64,000 bases of DNA from Pectinatus brassicae. Its GTDB lineage: Bacteria > Bacillota > Negativicutes > Selenomonadales > Selenomonadaceae. The notes beneath the pieces were generated by a model, which saw only the letters and a list, made by a program, of their open reading frames with translations, ran no database searches and was not told the origin of the DNA. Location: assembly GCF_014201835.1 (NCBI RefSeq), contig NZ_JACHFH010000011.1:1-64000 (forward strand), written 5' to 3'. Below are positions 1-7,456 of this stretch, piece by piece. Both the position numbers and the translations under genes were made by a program. Within the stretch, counting starts at the first letter, position 1. Each line of letters begins with the position of its first letter.

Positions 1-57
1 CTGGCAGGCTTATATACAGGTTACCACATTAGGGTTTACCGCTTAAGCTTTCCGGAA
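1..57 (+). other. tail of an unidentified transcript at the window edge
   Basis: No open reading frame of note is visible. The stretch runs straight into a strong intrinsic terminator, so it is probably the 3' end of a plus-strand transcript whose body lies outside the window, either an mRNA 3' UTR or a structured RNA. I considered SRP or 6S RNA but cannot recognise enough of it to name a family. Confidence 0.3.
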
Positions 58-83
58 CCACGCGACTATCGCGTGGTTTTCTT
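58..83 (+). terminator. intrinsic terminator
   Basis: An 8-bp GC-rich stem (CCACGCGA / TCGCGTGG) with a three-base loop is followed by TTTTCTT. It ends the plus-strand transcript that enters from the left edge. Confidence 0.85.
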
Positions 84-96
84 ATATACAAAAAAA

Positions 97-135
97 GAAT
101 GCTGCACAAAAATAAACTGTGCAGCATTCTTTTTC
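97..135 (-). terminator. intrinsic terminator of the PTS operon (may work both ways)
   Basis: A 12-bp perfect stem (GAATGCTGCACA and its complement) is flanked by A-rich sequence on the left and a T-run on the right, so it can terminate in both directions. It lies just past the stop codon of the minus-strand EIIC gene. Confidence 0.85.
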
Positions 136-159
136 TTTTAATATTTAATTTAATAAAAA

Positions 160-1515
160 TTATTTTTGAGTTGTAGGTTTAGTAATAAAGCGACTGCTTA
201 AAATAACTAATATTAAAAATGCAATAATACCAGTAGTTAAAGCAACTTGCCCAAGAGCACCTAAATTCCCAAGTAATATTCCGGGAATAAGATAATCTGT
301 ATCAGCGAAAGTAGAACTAGCAAGACTCATATTTCCAAGAACCGGCAATATAAATAATGGCAGCCAGCTGATTAAAAGACTGTTTATTATAGTTCCAATA
401 ATTGCACCGCGTCTGCCGCCCTTAGCATTACCATAAATAGCTGCTGCTGCACCACAGAAGAAGTGTCCGACTACACCAGGAATAATTACAACTGTATGCA
501 TTGCAACCATAGCAAACATCGAAATAGTACCAACGATAAAGCTGATAAAAAATCCTAGTAAAACAGCATTGGGCGCATAAGGGAAGATGATAGGAACATC
601 TAATGCCGGTTTTGAATTTGGAACAAGTTTCATGGCAATTCCTTGGAAAGCAGGAACAATTTCAGCTAAAATCATACGAACACCTTGAAGTACTACAGCA
701 AAACCAGCAGCGAAGGTACCTGCCTGTACAATAGCAAATACGATAAAATTAGTACCATGGCTCAATTTTTCTTCGACAAAGGTCTGACCAGTCAAAGATA
801 CTAAAATTAGATAAACAACTACCATAACTATCGTAATAGATACTGTAGAATCTCGCAAAAAAGAAAGGCTCTTTGGAACGTTGATATCCTCGGTGCTATG
901 TTCTTTATTACCAAAATGTTCACCAAACCAACCCGATATGGCATAACCAATATTACCTGTATGCCCCATGGCTACAGCATCACCACCGGTAATAGCACGC
1001 ATATATGGCTGACATAAAGCAGGTGTAATTGTTAAAAGAGTGCCTTCAAATATACCACCAAGCAGGATAGTCTGTATACCACTGCCCATACCAGCAGATA
1101 CAAGTACGACAGCTGTTAAACAAGAAACATATAACATGGCCTGACCGGTTAAAAATATGTATTTATAACGGGTGAATCTAGATAATAATACATTTACTAT
1201 CATACCAACAAACATAATTAGTGCAGTTAAAGAACCATATTGAACCAGCGCAATAGCGACTACAGCTTCATTACTAGGAACAACACCTTGTACATTTAGA
1301 GCAAACTGAAACATCTTGGCAAATGGGTCTAATGAATTACAGAGAATACCAGCACCGCCGGTTAGAATTAAAAAGCCAGCGAAGGTTTTTATTCCCCCTT
1401 GTATAACGGCAGTTCCTTTCTTTTTCTGTAAAATTAAGCCAAGAACTGCTAATAAGCCAACAAGTAATGCTGGTGTTTGCACAATACTAATAAATAAGTT
1501 TCGAATCTCATCCAT
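160..1515 (-). CDS. PTS ascorbate-type (UlaA/SgaT-like) membrane component EIIC
   Basis: A 451-residue polytopic membrane protein with about ten hydrophobic segments, close to the roughly 465 residues of E. coli UlaA and similar along its length (the early GxxKTxxGFxxLxxGxGIL block, the late PGVVGHFFCGAAAAIYGN block). In this PTS family EIIC binds and translocates the sugar while EIIB phosphorylates it. It is the third gene of a minus-strand IIA-IIB-IIC operon, 54 bp after EIIB, and is followed by a strong terminator. No catabolic ula enzymes are adjacent, so the substrate (ascorbate or another sugar acid or polyol) is not settled by context. Confidence 0.88.
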   Translation of the reverse strand: MDEIRNLFISIVQTPALLVGLLAVLGLILQKKKGTAVIQGGIKTFAGFLILTGGAGILCNSLDPFAKMFQFALNVQGVVPSNEAVVAIALVQYGSLTALIMFVGMIVNVLLSRFTRYKYIFLTGQAMLYVSCLTAVVLVSAGMGSGIQTILLGGIFEGTLLTITPALCQPYMRAITGGDAVAMGHTGNIGYAISGWFGEHFGNKEHSTEDINVPKSLSFLRDSTVSITIVMVVVYLILVSLTGQTFVEEKLSHGTNFIVFAIVQAGTFAAGFAVVLQGVRMILAEIVPAFQGIAMKLVPNSKPALDVPIIFPYAPNAVLLGFFISFIVGTISMFAMVAMHTVVIIPGVVGHFFCGAAAAIYGNAKGGRRGAIIGTIINSLLISWLPLFILPVLGNMSLASSTFADTDYLIPGILLGNLGALGQVALTTGIIAFLILVILSSRFITKPTTQK

Positions 1516-1569
1516 TGATATCTCTCCTTACTAATGGAATAATTGTAAAATGACATGTACTATATAATA

Positions 1570-1866
1570 TTAACTGTGTGAGATGCTTTCTTTATCAAGA
1601 ATATTACTAACGGCGGTTTTGATTTCATTTTGGTCTATTAAGCTTTTTAATAAAATAACCCGTTCAGCTGGAAGATTTGCTACAGCTTCGCCAAGTGTTT
1701 GGTCGACAAAAAAATAATCAGCAAGATCCGGGGTTGTACTTCCAACATCTGAATGGTCAACAGAGATCTCTTCTGTTACATTCATAGCATTTAAAACGTT
1801 CTGAATATTCATTTGGACCATAAAGCTGCTTCCTAACCCTGATTGACAAATACATAAAAATTTCAT
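1570..1866 (-). CDS. PTS EIIB component, ascorbate/galactitol type
   Basis: A 98-residue cytosolic phosphocarrier. The phosphorylation site is Cys7 in the P-loop-like motif CQSGLGSS, typical of the IIB family shared by lactose-, galactitol- and ascorbate-type systems. It takes phosphate from the upstream IIA protein and passes it to the sugar held by the EIIC encoded next in the operon. Start ATG at 1866 is preceded by AGGAGG-like sequence. Length and active-site position match UlaB. Specific substrate unknown. Confidence 0.88.
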   Translation of the reverse strand: MKFLCICQSGLGSSFMVQMNIQNVLNAMNVTEEISVDHSDVGSTTPDLADYFFVDQTLGEAVANLPAERVILLKSLIDQNEIKTAVSNILDKESISHS

Positions 1867-1901
1867 AATAAAATTCCTCCTTTGAATTATAAACGGCGAT
1901 A

Positions 1902-2339
1902 TTATTCGCCTGAAAACACATTGGCAAGGTCATCAATAGTTACAGCAGCTAATAATTGCTGGACTTTATCAGCATTTAATAATACGGATGCTAATTGCTG
2001 CATAATAGCAACATGGCTGGTATTATCGGGAGTTGCTAAAAAAAACCATAATCGTGCGGGATGCTTGTTATCGATAAAAGAAACTTCTTGGGTGGTTTTG
2101 AGTAAGGAAATACAGGCCTGTTTTGTACTAGACAGCGGTCTGGCATGTGCAAGAACAATCTGCGGACCAATATTCATATACGGACCTTTTTCCAGGCATA
2201 TCGATATTACCGAGTTAATATATTCGGTAGTAATTAATTTTTTATCAAGCAATGGCTTTGCTGATAGGGTAATGGCATCCTGCCAGGATATGCCATCTCC
2301 AGTTACTTGCTGGATTTGCTCTTTACCAAGTAATTCCAT
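1902..2339 (-). CDS. PTS EIIA component, mannitol/fructose (PTS_EIIA_2) type
   Basis: A 145-residue cytosolic phosphotransfer protein; the conserved phospho-histidine is His65 in VLAHARP. It receives phosphate from HPr and donates it to the EIIB encoded 35 bp downstream. The reading frame is open back to 2432, but I place the start at the ATG at 2339: AAAGG lies about 11 bases upstream, the homologous domain begins there, and the extra N-terminal residues overlap the promoter region. It is the first gene of the operon, divergent from a regulator that carries its own IIA-like domain. Confidence 0.85.
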   Translation of the reverse strand: MELLGKEQIQQVTGDGISWQDAITLSAKPLLDKKLITTEYINSVISICLEKGPYMNIGPQIVLAHARPLSSTKQACISLLKTTQEVSFIDNKHPARLWFFLATPDNTSHVAIMQQLASVLLNADKVQQLLAAVTIDDLANVFSGE

Positions 2340-2469
2340 AAAGATCATATCCTTTCTTGTTTTTATTATGCTATTATAATATCGCTTTACATGATTAGGA
2401 ACAAGTGCAATAATGATATTATGAAAATGCAAGTAATGAACTACTTTGATAAAAGGAAATTTACAAAAT
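2340..2469. promoter_or_regulatory. divergent promoter region between the PTS operon and its PRD regulator
   Basis: The 130-bp gap contains a TATAAT-type -10 box on the minus strand at 2373-2378, about 33 bases before the EIIA start; the same AT-rich block also reads TATAAT on the plus strand. No good -35 box stands at 17 bp from the minus -10, which fits a promoter needing the activator encoded on the other side. Operator sequences cannot be assigned. Confidence 0.45.
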
Positions 2470-4545
2470 ATGATTATTTTTTCCCAGTATAAACATGGTA
2501 ATGAATTATTAGATACTCTTTATAAATCAGAAACAGCAATTTCTATTGAAAATCTTATGGACAGGCTCCAACTATCACGCCGGAGCATTATGTATATTTT
2601 AAAGAATATAAACATGGAATTATCTAGAAAACAGATTTTACCAGTAGAAAATATCAAAGGTATTGGTTATGTTATTTCCCCAAAAGCCAAATGTAAATTG
2701 AAGGCTTATGATACAGTGGTACAAAATAAAATAGTTTTATTTATACCCAATGATTGGCGGCTGGATATAAAAAAGATGACGCAAGAACAAAGTTTAATTA
2801 TTTTTGAGTATATCATTATTACCAATGAAACAACGTCAATTAATGAGCTTATGCAAATCTTTCAGGCATCACGAAATACGATATTAAGTCGGCTGCGTGC
2901 ATTGGATGTTTATAACAAAGAGAATCGTTTTGAGGTTCAGGTAACTTCCAAAGGCAGAATAATTATTGGTACTGAATCGGCTCAACGCAAATGGATTTTA
3001 GAAAAATTTGAAATAATACTATTGCTTTTAAAAAATAATTATAAAATTGATTATGATCAGGAAATTGTGCAGTATCTTCATGAATTTGAACAACAATCAG
3101 GAAATTATTTTACTGATGACGCCAGATATATTTTGAAATATTTCTTGACGTGGTATTTTAATCGGCTGTCGAGAAAAAAGACACTGAATACAGGGGATAC
3201 GGAAAGAGGTAATGCTGTAAAATATGATATTGACTGGGAAATAAAGTTTTTACAGGGAAAAGGGGTCTATCAGCAAAATGAATATGAATATTTAGCAGAA
3301 ATATTAAGAGCATATGCATTAGCTAAAATAAATAATAAAACGCAGCTTTATAACAAAATGCATAAAGTCGCCGAAGCAATGACTGATAAATTTTTCTTAA
3401 TTTCTGGTATGACACCAGGAATTAATCATCAGATGATGATTGATTCGCTAGCAGTGCATTTAATATCGCTTTATCATCGTGTTACCGCTGGTCTTAAGTA
3501 TAATAATCCTCTTTTAGAGCAAATAAAGACATCATATCATAATTTATTTATAATCACTCGAACTGCAGCACAAGTATTGACTAACTATTTGGGTGAACAG
3601 CCATCAGATGATGAGATTGCCTTGCTTGCTACATATTTTGGCAGTGATATTCGTAGCGAGCAGATGAATGAATGCGCTAAACAGATACTGGTAGTATGTT
3701 CCAGTGGAATAGGTACATCACAATTTCTTTTAATGCAGCTACGGGAAAAATATCCCAATATTCAATTTACCGGGCCATTCAGTGTAGCAGAATATCTCCA
3801 GCTGTCTTTCAAAAATATTGGTTTAATCCTTACGACTACTTTATTGGAACAATCGCCAAACGAAATGGTGCCCATTGTGCAGATTTCAGTACTGCCAACT
3901 AAATACGAATGGGATTTCCTTGATAAAAAGCTATTGTTATCGGGATTCGCTGTTGCTGAATATCAGCAGGAAAATATTCAGCAACTTATGGATTTAATCT
4001 CAAACTATGCTAAGATTGAAGATATTAATGGATTAAACAGAAGCCTTACAGAATATTTTAAAGAAAAGAGAAAAGAACAGGGCGGAGCCTTAATTTCTCA
4101 GCAGAATAACAATGATTCATTGTTAAAATATATTACATTTATTCCTGATCAGATTGCAGATTGGAAAAATGCAATTCGAAGTGCTTTTCAGCCACTATTA
4201 CAGCATCATTTTGTAAAGAAAGAATATATAGAACGCATTATTACGTTGACGGAAAATAATGGCGATTATATGCTGCTGGGAAGAGGATTCTTGCTGGCAC
4301 ATGCCAAGCCGGATGACGGCGTTTTAAATCTGTCTGCAGCTGTTTCTTTGTGTAAAAAGCCTATTCAATTAAATTCAGGTAAGCATATAAAATGTATAAT
4401 TTGTCTGGCACCAGTCGATCAAACAAGCCATTTGAATTTTTTGTCGGCACTGCTGCAAAATATTAATGATGATGTCTGGTGTAATAAGTTGTATGAGACA
4501 AAAACTAAAAATGAGCTGGAATATTTTTTATTGGAGTCATTTTAA
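2470..4545 (+). CDS. PRD-domain PTS transcriptional activator with EIIB-like and EIIA-like domains (MtlR/BglG-type)
   Basis: A 691-residue multidomain regulator. In order: winged HTH (about residues 1-55), a second HTH (about 95-160), two PTS regulation domains (about 175-385) with conserved histidines, an EIIB-like domain with VVCSSGIGTS around residue 410, and a C-terminal EIIA_2 domain with LLAHAKP around residue 610. Such proteins activate the neighbouring PTS operon according to phosphorylation by HPr and the cognate EIIB. The frame extends to a TTG at 2446, but AAAAGGA precedes the ATG at 2470. Divergent from the IIA-IIB-IIC operon, its probable target. Confidence 0.88.
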   Translation: MIIFSQYKHGNELLDTLYKSETAISIENLMDRLQLSRRSIMYILKNINMELSRKQILPVENIKGIGYVISPKAKCKLKAYDTVVQNKIVLFIPNDWRLDIKKMTQEQSLIIFEYIIITNETTSINELMQIFQASRNTILSRLRALDVYNKENRFEVQVTSKGRIIIGTESAQRKWILEKFEIILLLLKNNYKIDYDQEIVQYLHEFEQQSGNYFTDDARYILKYFLTWYFNRLSRKKTLNTGDTERGNAVKYDIDWEIKFLQGKGVYQQNEYEYLAEILRAYALAKINNKTQLYNKMHKVAEAMTDKFFLISGMTPGINHQMMIDSLAVHLISLYHRVTAGLKYNNPLLEQIKTSYHNLFIITRTAAQVLTNYLGEQPSDDEIALLATYFGSDIRSEQMNECAKQILVVCSSGIGTSQFLLMQLREKYPNIQFTGPFSVAEYLQLSFKNIGLILTTTLLEQSPNEMVPIVQISVLPTKYEWDFLDKKLLLSGFAVAEYQQENIQQLMDLISNYAKIEDINGLNRSLTEYFKEKRKEQGGALISQQNNNDSLLKYITFIPDQIADWKNAIRSAFQPLLQHHFVKKEYIERIITLTENNGDYMLLGRGFLLAHAKPDDGVLNLSAAVSLCKKPIQLNSGKHIKCIICLAPVDQTSHLNFLSALLQNINDDVWCNKLYETKTKNELEYFLLESF

Positions 4546-4571
4546 AGTATATATTAATTATAAATAGTAAA

Positions 4572-4620
4572 AATGCTGGTAACCTTGAATAATAATTACA
4601 AGATTATCAGCATTTTTTAT
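4572..4620. terminator. bidirectional terminator between convergent genes
   Basis: A 16-bp imperfect stem (4572-4587 with 4599-4614, two G-U type pairs) has A-rich sequence on one side and TTTTTT on the other. It serves both the regulator ending at 4545 and the sigma-54 activator gene ending at 4634. Confidence 0.8.
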
Positions 4621-4633
4621 GGAATTAGAATTG

Positions 4634-6046
4634 TCATTTATTATTAGTGCAGTATTTTTTTATTAAGCGGCTGGCCTTACTTTGGCTGATTTTTAATTTC
4701 TGTGCGGTTTTATAAGAACTTTTTGTTTCCTCATAAGCAGAAATGATAATTTTTTTCTCTACATAATCTAATGTTTCTTGTAAAGAGCCACAGAAAAAAT
4801 CTTCGGTAAAGTAATTATCTTGTGTTTTTTTTGAGTTGTCTTTATCAATAGCAGGTTCTGATATAGGCAAATCAATACTATCAATTACAGTTCCCTTGTT
4901 AATGACAACAGCACGTTCAATAATATTGGATAATTCACGGACATTTCCCGGCCAGGAATATTTTAGGAATAAATTAAGCACTTCTTCAGAAAATTTACGC
5001 TTTCGACTGTATTTATTATTGAATTGTTTTAAAAAATAAAGTGCCATTGATATTATTTCTTCACGGCGGTCTCGCAAGGGCGGAAGTTCTACTTCAAAAA
5101 CATTAAGGCGGTAGTATAAATCTTCACGGAACAGTTTATCCTGTATCATTTTATAAATATCTCTGTTGGTAGCGGCTACTATACGGCAATTCATATGCTG
5201 CAAAGTACGACCGCCTACTTTGTAGTAACTTTTATCCTGTAATACCTGAAGAAGTTTAGCTTGCATTTTTAGCGATAATTCGCCAATTTCATCTAGAAAA
5301 AGTGTACCATTATTCGCCAGTTCAATAAGGCCGCTGTTTCCTTTGCTGTTTGCACCAGTAAAAGCACCACGGGCATAGCCAAATAATTCGGATTCCATAA
5401 GCTCATCAGGGATAGAAGCACAATTTATGGATATGAATGGACCATCAGGCTGGGGGCTGTTTTTGTGGATATAATTAGCCATATGACTTTTACCAGTACC
5501 AGACTCACCCAATATTAAAACGGTAGAATTTGTTTTGGCGATTTTATGAATTGTCGGGATTAATTTCATCATTCGTTCACTGTAGGAAAATACAGAGGGA
5601 ATATCACCGCTATAGTTGCGTAATGCTTCCAATTCCTTTTTATAACGAGCTATAAGTTTGTTAGCTTTGGTTAAATCATTGGTGATTTTTTTATTTTCGG
5701 TAATATCACGCGAATTTTCTATAATATATTCTATATTGCCTTCTGAATTAAATATAGGTATAGCTGTAGTTAATAATGTTCGTCCGGTTTTGGTATATTG
5801 TTCAATAGTCATTGGAATTTTTTCTTTAAGTACTCGGGGACTTAGGCGAGGATACCAATAGTTTGCTAATGAGATTTCAGTATTGTTTTTACCGATGAGT
5901 TCAGCACATTTTGTGCCGCAGTGTTCTTCAACAGCACGATTAGCATAGCAGACAATACCTTGAGCATCAATAACATATATTTCATTTGGTGAATAATCGA
6001 GAAATTTTTTTAATATGTCGTAGCTGATTTTTTTATTAATAGTCAT
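4634..6046 (-). CDS. sigma-54-dependent transcriptional activator, PAS-AAA+-HTH
   Basis: A 470-residue enhancer-binding protein. An N-terminal PAS domain (about 10-115) is the likely sensor, followed by a coiled linker, then the AAA+ domain with Walker A GESGTGKS (180-187), the sigma-54 contact loop GAFTGA (227-232) and Walker B GTLFLDEIGE (247-256), and a C-terminal Fis/TyrR-like HTH (about 430-470). There is no receiver domain, so it probably senses a small ligand. It stands beside the corrinoid/pyrrolysine genes, where PAS sigma-54 activators of corrinoid methyltransferase clusters are common, but no -24/-12 promoter was found nearby. Its own 5' leader carries a terminator hairpin (6063-6110). 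Confidence 0.92.
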   Translation of the reverse strand: MTINKKISYDILKKFLDYSPNEIYVIDAQGIVCYANRAVEEHCGTKCAELIGKNNTEISLANYWYPRLSPRVLKEKIPMTIEQYTKTGRTLLTTAIPIFNSEGNIEYIIENSRDITENKKITNDLTKANKLIARYKKELEALRNYSGDIPSVFSYSERMMKLIPTIHKIAKTNSTVLILGESGTGKSHMANYIHKNSPQPDGPFISINCASIPDELMESELFGYARGAFTGANSKGNSGLIELANNGTLFLDEIGELSLKMQAKLLQVLQDKSYYKVGGRTLQHMNCRIVAATNRDIYKMIQDKLFREDLYYRLNVFEVELPPLRDRREEIISMALYFLKQFNNKYSRKRKFSEEVLNLFLKYSWPGNVRELSNIIERAVVINKGTVIDSIDLPISEPAIDKDNSKKTQDNYFTEDFFCGSLQETLDYVEKKIIISAYEETKSSYKTAQKLKISQSKASRLIKKYCTNNK

Positions 6047-6062
6047 ATTATTCCCTCTAAAT

Positions 6063-6110
6063 AAAAAAAAATCCCTGAAAGCAAAAAGCTCTCAGGGACA
6101 TCATTGTCGC
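6063..6110 (-). promoter_or_regulatory. terminator-containing leader of the sigma-54 activator gene, ANTAR-type P2-like hairpin
   Basis: On the minus strand an 11-bp stem (6088-6098 with 6072-6082) is followed by nine T, a complete intrinsic terminator only about 17 bases before the ATG at 6046. Just upstream is a small hairpin, stem GAC/GTC (6106-6108 with 6097-6099) closing the six-base loop AATGAT, with A at loop position 1 and G at position 4. Its 3' arm overlaps the start of the terminator stem, so the two structures exclude each other, as in targets of ANTAR RNA-binding antiterminators. No clear first hairpin (P1) is seen. Confidence 0.5.
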
Positions 6111-6134
6111 AGATATAGATATAGATATAGATAA
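6111..6134. repeat. short tandem repeat, four 6-base units of agatat type
   Basis: Three perfect units and one imperfect unit of agatat lie in the untranslated leader of the sigma-54 activator gene, directly upstream of the hexaloop hairpin. The length could vary by slippage and would change leader length. Confidence 0.75.
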
Positions 6135-6213
6135 ATGATATCATATAAGTAAATATTATTTTGTTTTAAACAATTGTTTTTGCTGATAGATATTAAAATA
6201 TTGGTAAAGTAAC

Positions 6214-6317
6214 TTGTAAAAATATAGGTATAATGCTATAATTACAAAAAAAAGGTACTGTTATAATGAGCGAAGAAGCTTAGAAATACTTTGGATAAAA
6301 GATTTCTAAGCTTTTTT
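6214..6317 (+). promoter_or_regulatory. leader A: promoter plus ANTAR-type hexaloop hairpins and terminator, upstream of the broken ECF gene
   Basis: Promoter: TTGTAA at 6214-6219, 17-bp spacer, TATAAT at 6237-6242. The transcript would start near 6249. P2-like hairpin: TGAGC/GCTTA (6267-6271 with 6278-6282) around loop GAAGAA (G at position 4; position 1 is G rather than A). The P1-like loop ACTGTT (6257-6262) has only a weak stem. The terminator stem 6278-6287 with 6302-6311, followed by six T, shares its 5' arm with P2. The layout matches leader B at 6.7 kb, and the sequence AGCGAAGAAGCTT is one base off the published ANTAR motif AGCAANGRRGCUY. Confidence 0.6.
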
Positions 6318-6352
6318 ATTAAAACTATTATGATGACAAATGATATTGATGA

Positions 6353-6529
6353 GGCTGTTTTTTAGCAGCATTATATTTAGGCTCAGGTCATGGTGCAGCT
6401 GTTGGAGCATTAGGGCATTTTTTTACAGCATTATTATCTGGATTTTCGTTGTCATTACCGGTGCATATTATAATTATGATTGATATGGTAGTTACGATGA
6501 TCATATTTGGTAATATTTTTAAAATATAA
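6353..6529 (+). pseudogene. remnant of an ECF transporter substrate-binding (S) component gene
   Basis: Open for 58 codons without a proper start, this stretch encodes a hydrophobic segment with motifs GHGAAVGALGHFFTALLSG and LPVHIIIMI, characteristic of the middle of ECF S components such as the cobalamin-precursor-related CblT type. Intact members are roughly 150-190 residues, so both the N-terminus and the C-terminus are missing. An ATG-ATG pair at 6330 lies in another frame and meets TAG after ten codons. The remnant sits behind its own promoter and leader (leader A) and next to corrinoid genes, suggesting a lost corrinoid or corrinoid-precursor uptake function. Confidence 0.65.
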
Positions 6530-6639
6530 AATACTATATAAGACTGTTTATGTAAGATATTAATATAAGGTGTGTCATCAAAAATAAGTAAAAATAGTTA
6601 ATTAAAATAATATTTACTTATTTAACTACAACTTTTATA

Positions 6640-6752
6640 TTGTATTTGTGTAAATGTTGTGCTATAATTTCCTTGTGATCAAAAAAATTAATACCGTTAT
6701 TATAGCAAAGAAGCTTATAGATATATCTATCAGAATATCTATAAGCTTTTTT
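6640..6752 (+). promoter_or_regulatory. leader B: promoter plus tandem ANTAR-type hairpins and terminator, upstream of the corrinoid/tRNA-Pyl operon
   Basis: Promoter: TTGTAT at 6640-6645, 17-bp spacer, TATAAT at 6663-6668. Two small hairpins follow one base apart: P1 TAAT/ATTA around loop ACCGTT (6693-6698) and P2 AGC/GCT around loop AAAGAA (6707-6712). Both loops have A at position 1 and G at position 4. P2 reads AGCAAAGAAGCTT, an exact match to the ANTAR target motif AGCAANGRRGCUY known from the Enterococcus eut locus. The P2 3' arm is also the 5' arm of an intrinsic terminator (6713-6724 with 6735-6746, then six T). The default state would be termination before the corrinoid gene; a bound ANTAR regulator would allow readthrough. 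Confidence 0.7.
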
Positions 6753-6774
6753 ATTCTGAAAGAGGACGATTGAT

Positions 6775-7440
6775 GTGAAAAAAAATTTTCTTATGGATGG
6801 CCTGCGTCGTGCACTGGAAGATTTAGATACTGAAAAAGTTCTTCAGTATTCCAGGCAGATAAAGATGATTGCGTTTGATCCGCTTATGGTAATAAATGGT
6901 GCATTAATACCAGCAATGCGGAATATCAGTAACGCTTTTGATGAGGGCTCATTGTTTGTACCTCAATTATTAGTGGCAGCAGATGCATTTGAGCAATCAA
7001 TAAAAATTCTGACGGCAAAAATGTCAGGATCACAATTAAAAAAACTAAAAAACGGTAAAATACTAATCTATACAGTGGAAGGCGATATCCATGATGTTGG
7101 CAAGAACATCGTTAATATTGTTTTTCAAAGCAATGGTTTTGAGATAATAGATTTAGGCAGAAATGTTAATGCCCATAAAGTTATAGATGCAGCACAAGCA
7201 TACGATGTTGATATGATTATTTCATTTGCCTTAATGACAACTACTCTGCCGCGCCAGAGAGAATTAATTGATGTTCTCGAGGAAAAAGGCATACGTAATA
7301 AATACAATGTTATTATTGGCGGGGCAGCTGCATCATACCAATGGGCAGCAAAAATTGAAGCCGATGGTTATGCGGGATCTATATCTGAGGGAATAGTTAT
7401 GACTATGAACTTAATAAAGGAAAAAGTAGAAGCTGTATAA
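6775..7440 (+). CDS. corrinoid (cobalamin-binding) methyl-carrier protein, MtbC/MttC-like
   Basis: A 221-residue protein with a helical cap domain (about 1-88) and a B12-binding Rossmann domain (about 93-221). The cobalamin motif is D104-x-H106-x-x-G109 (GDIHDVGKN), His106 being the lower axial ligand; a later GGAA supports the nucleotide-tail pocket. Proteins of this class carry a methyl group from a substrate-specific methyltransferase (methylamines, betaines, methanol) to a second methyltransferase. The start is GTG at 6775 with AGAGGA nine bases upstream; the ATG at 6772 is out of frame. It is the first gene after leader B, and tRNA-Pyl begins 16 bases after its stop, which points to a pyrrolysine-dependent methylamine system. 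The partner methyltransferase is absent here. Confidence 0.9.
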   Translation: MKKNFLMDGLRRALEDLDTEKVLQYSRQIKMIAFDPLMVINGALIPAMRNISNAFDEGSLFVPQLLVAADAFEQSIKILTAKMSGSQLKKLKNGKILIYTVEGDIHDVGKNIVNIVFQSNGFEIIDLGRNVNAHKVIDAAQAYDVDMIISFALMTTTLPRQRELIDVLEEKGIRNKYNVIIGGAAASYQWAAKIEADGYAGSISEGIVMTMNLIKEKVEAV

Positions 7441-7456
7441 TTATTAAAATATGCAT

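Noticed and set aside
1-57. 3' end of SRP, 6S or tmRNA
   Set aside because: The visible piece is too short and has no decisive conserved element; left unassigned.
1882-2379. 165-residue plus-strand ORF over the EIIA gene
   Set aside because: Complementary shadow of a gene with clear family motifs; no ribosome-binding site of note.
2446-2469. TTG start at 2446 for the PRD regulator
   Set aside because: No ribosome-binding site before it, while AAAAGGA precedes the ATG at 2470.
6111-6134. CRISPR-like repeats
   Set aside because: Six-base tandem units without spacers; no cas genes in the window.
6330-6365. In-frame TAG after ATG-ATG near 6330 as a pyrrolysine codon
   Set aside because: Readthrough gives only a few codons before another stop and does not enter the ECF reading frame; it is part of a decayed gene.
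6214-6752. Leaders A and B as T-box, SAM, TPP, guanidine or cobalamin riboswitches
   Set aside because: They are too short and lack the conserved cores of these classes, including the cobalamin riboswitch box GCCACTG.
4634-6774. Sigma-54 (-24/-12) promoter near the corrinoid operon
   Set aside because: I looked for TGGCAC-N5-TTGC on both strands and found none; leader B has a sigma-70-type promoter instead.
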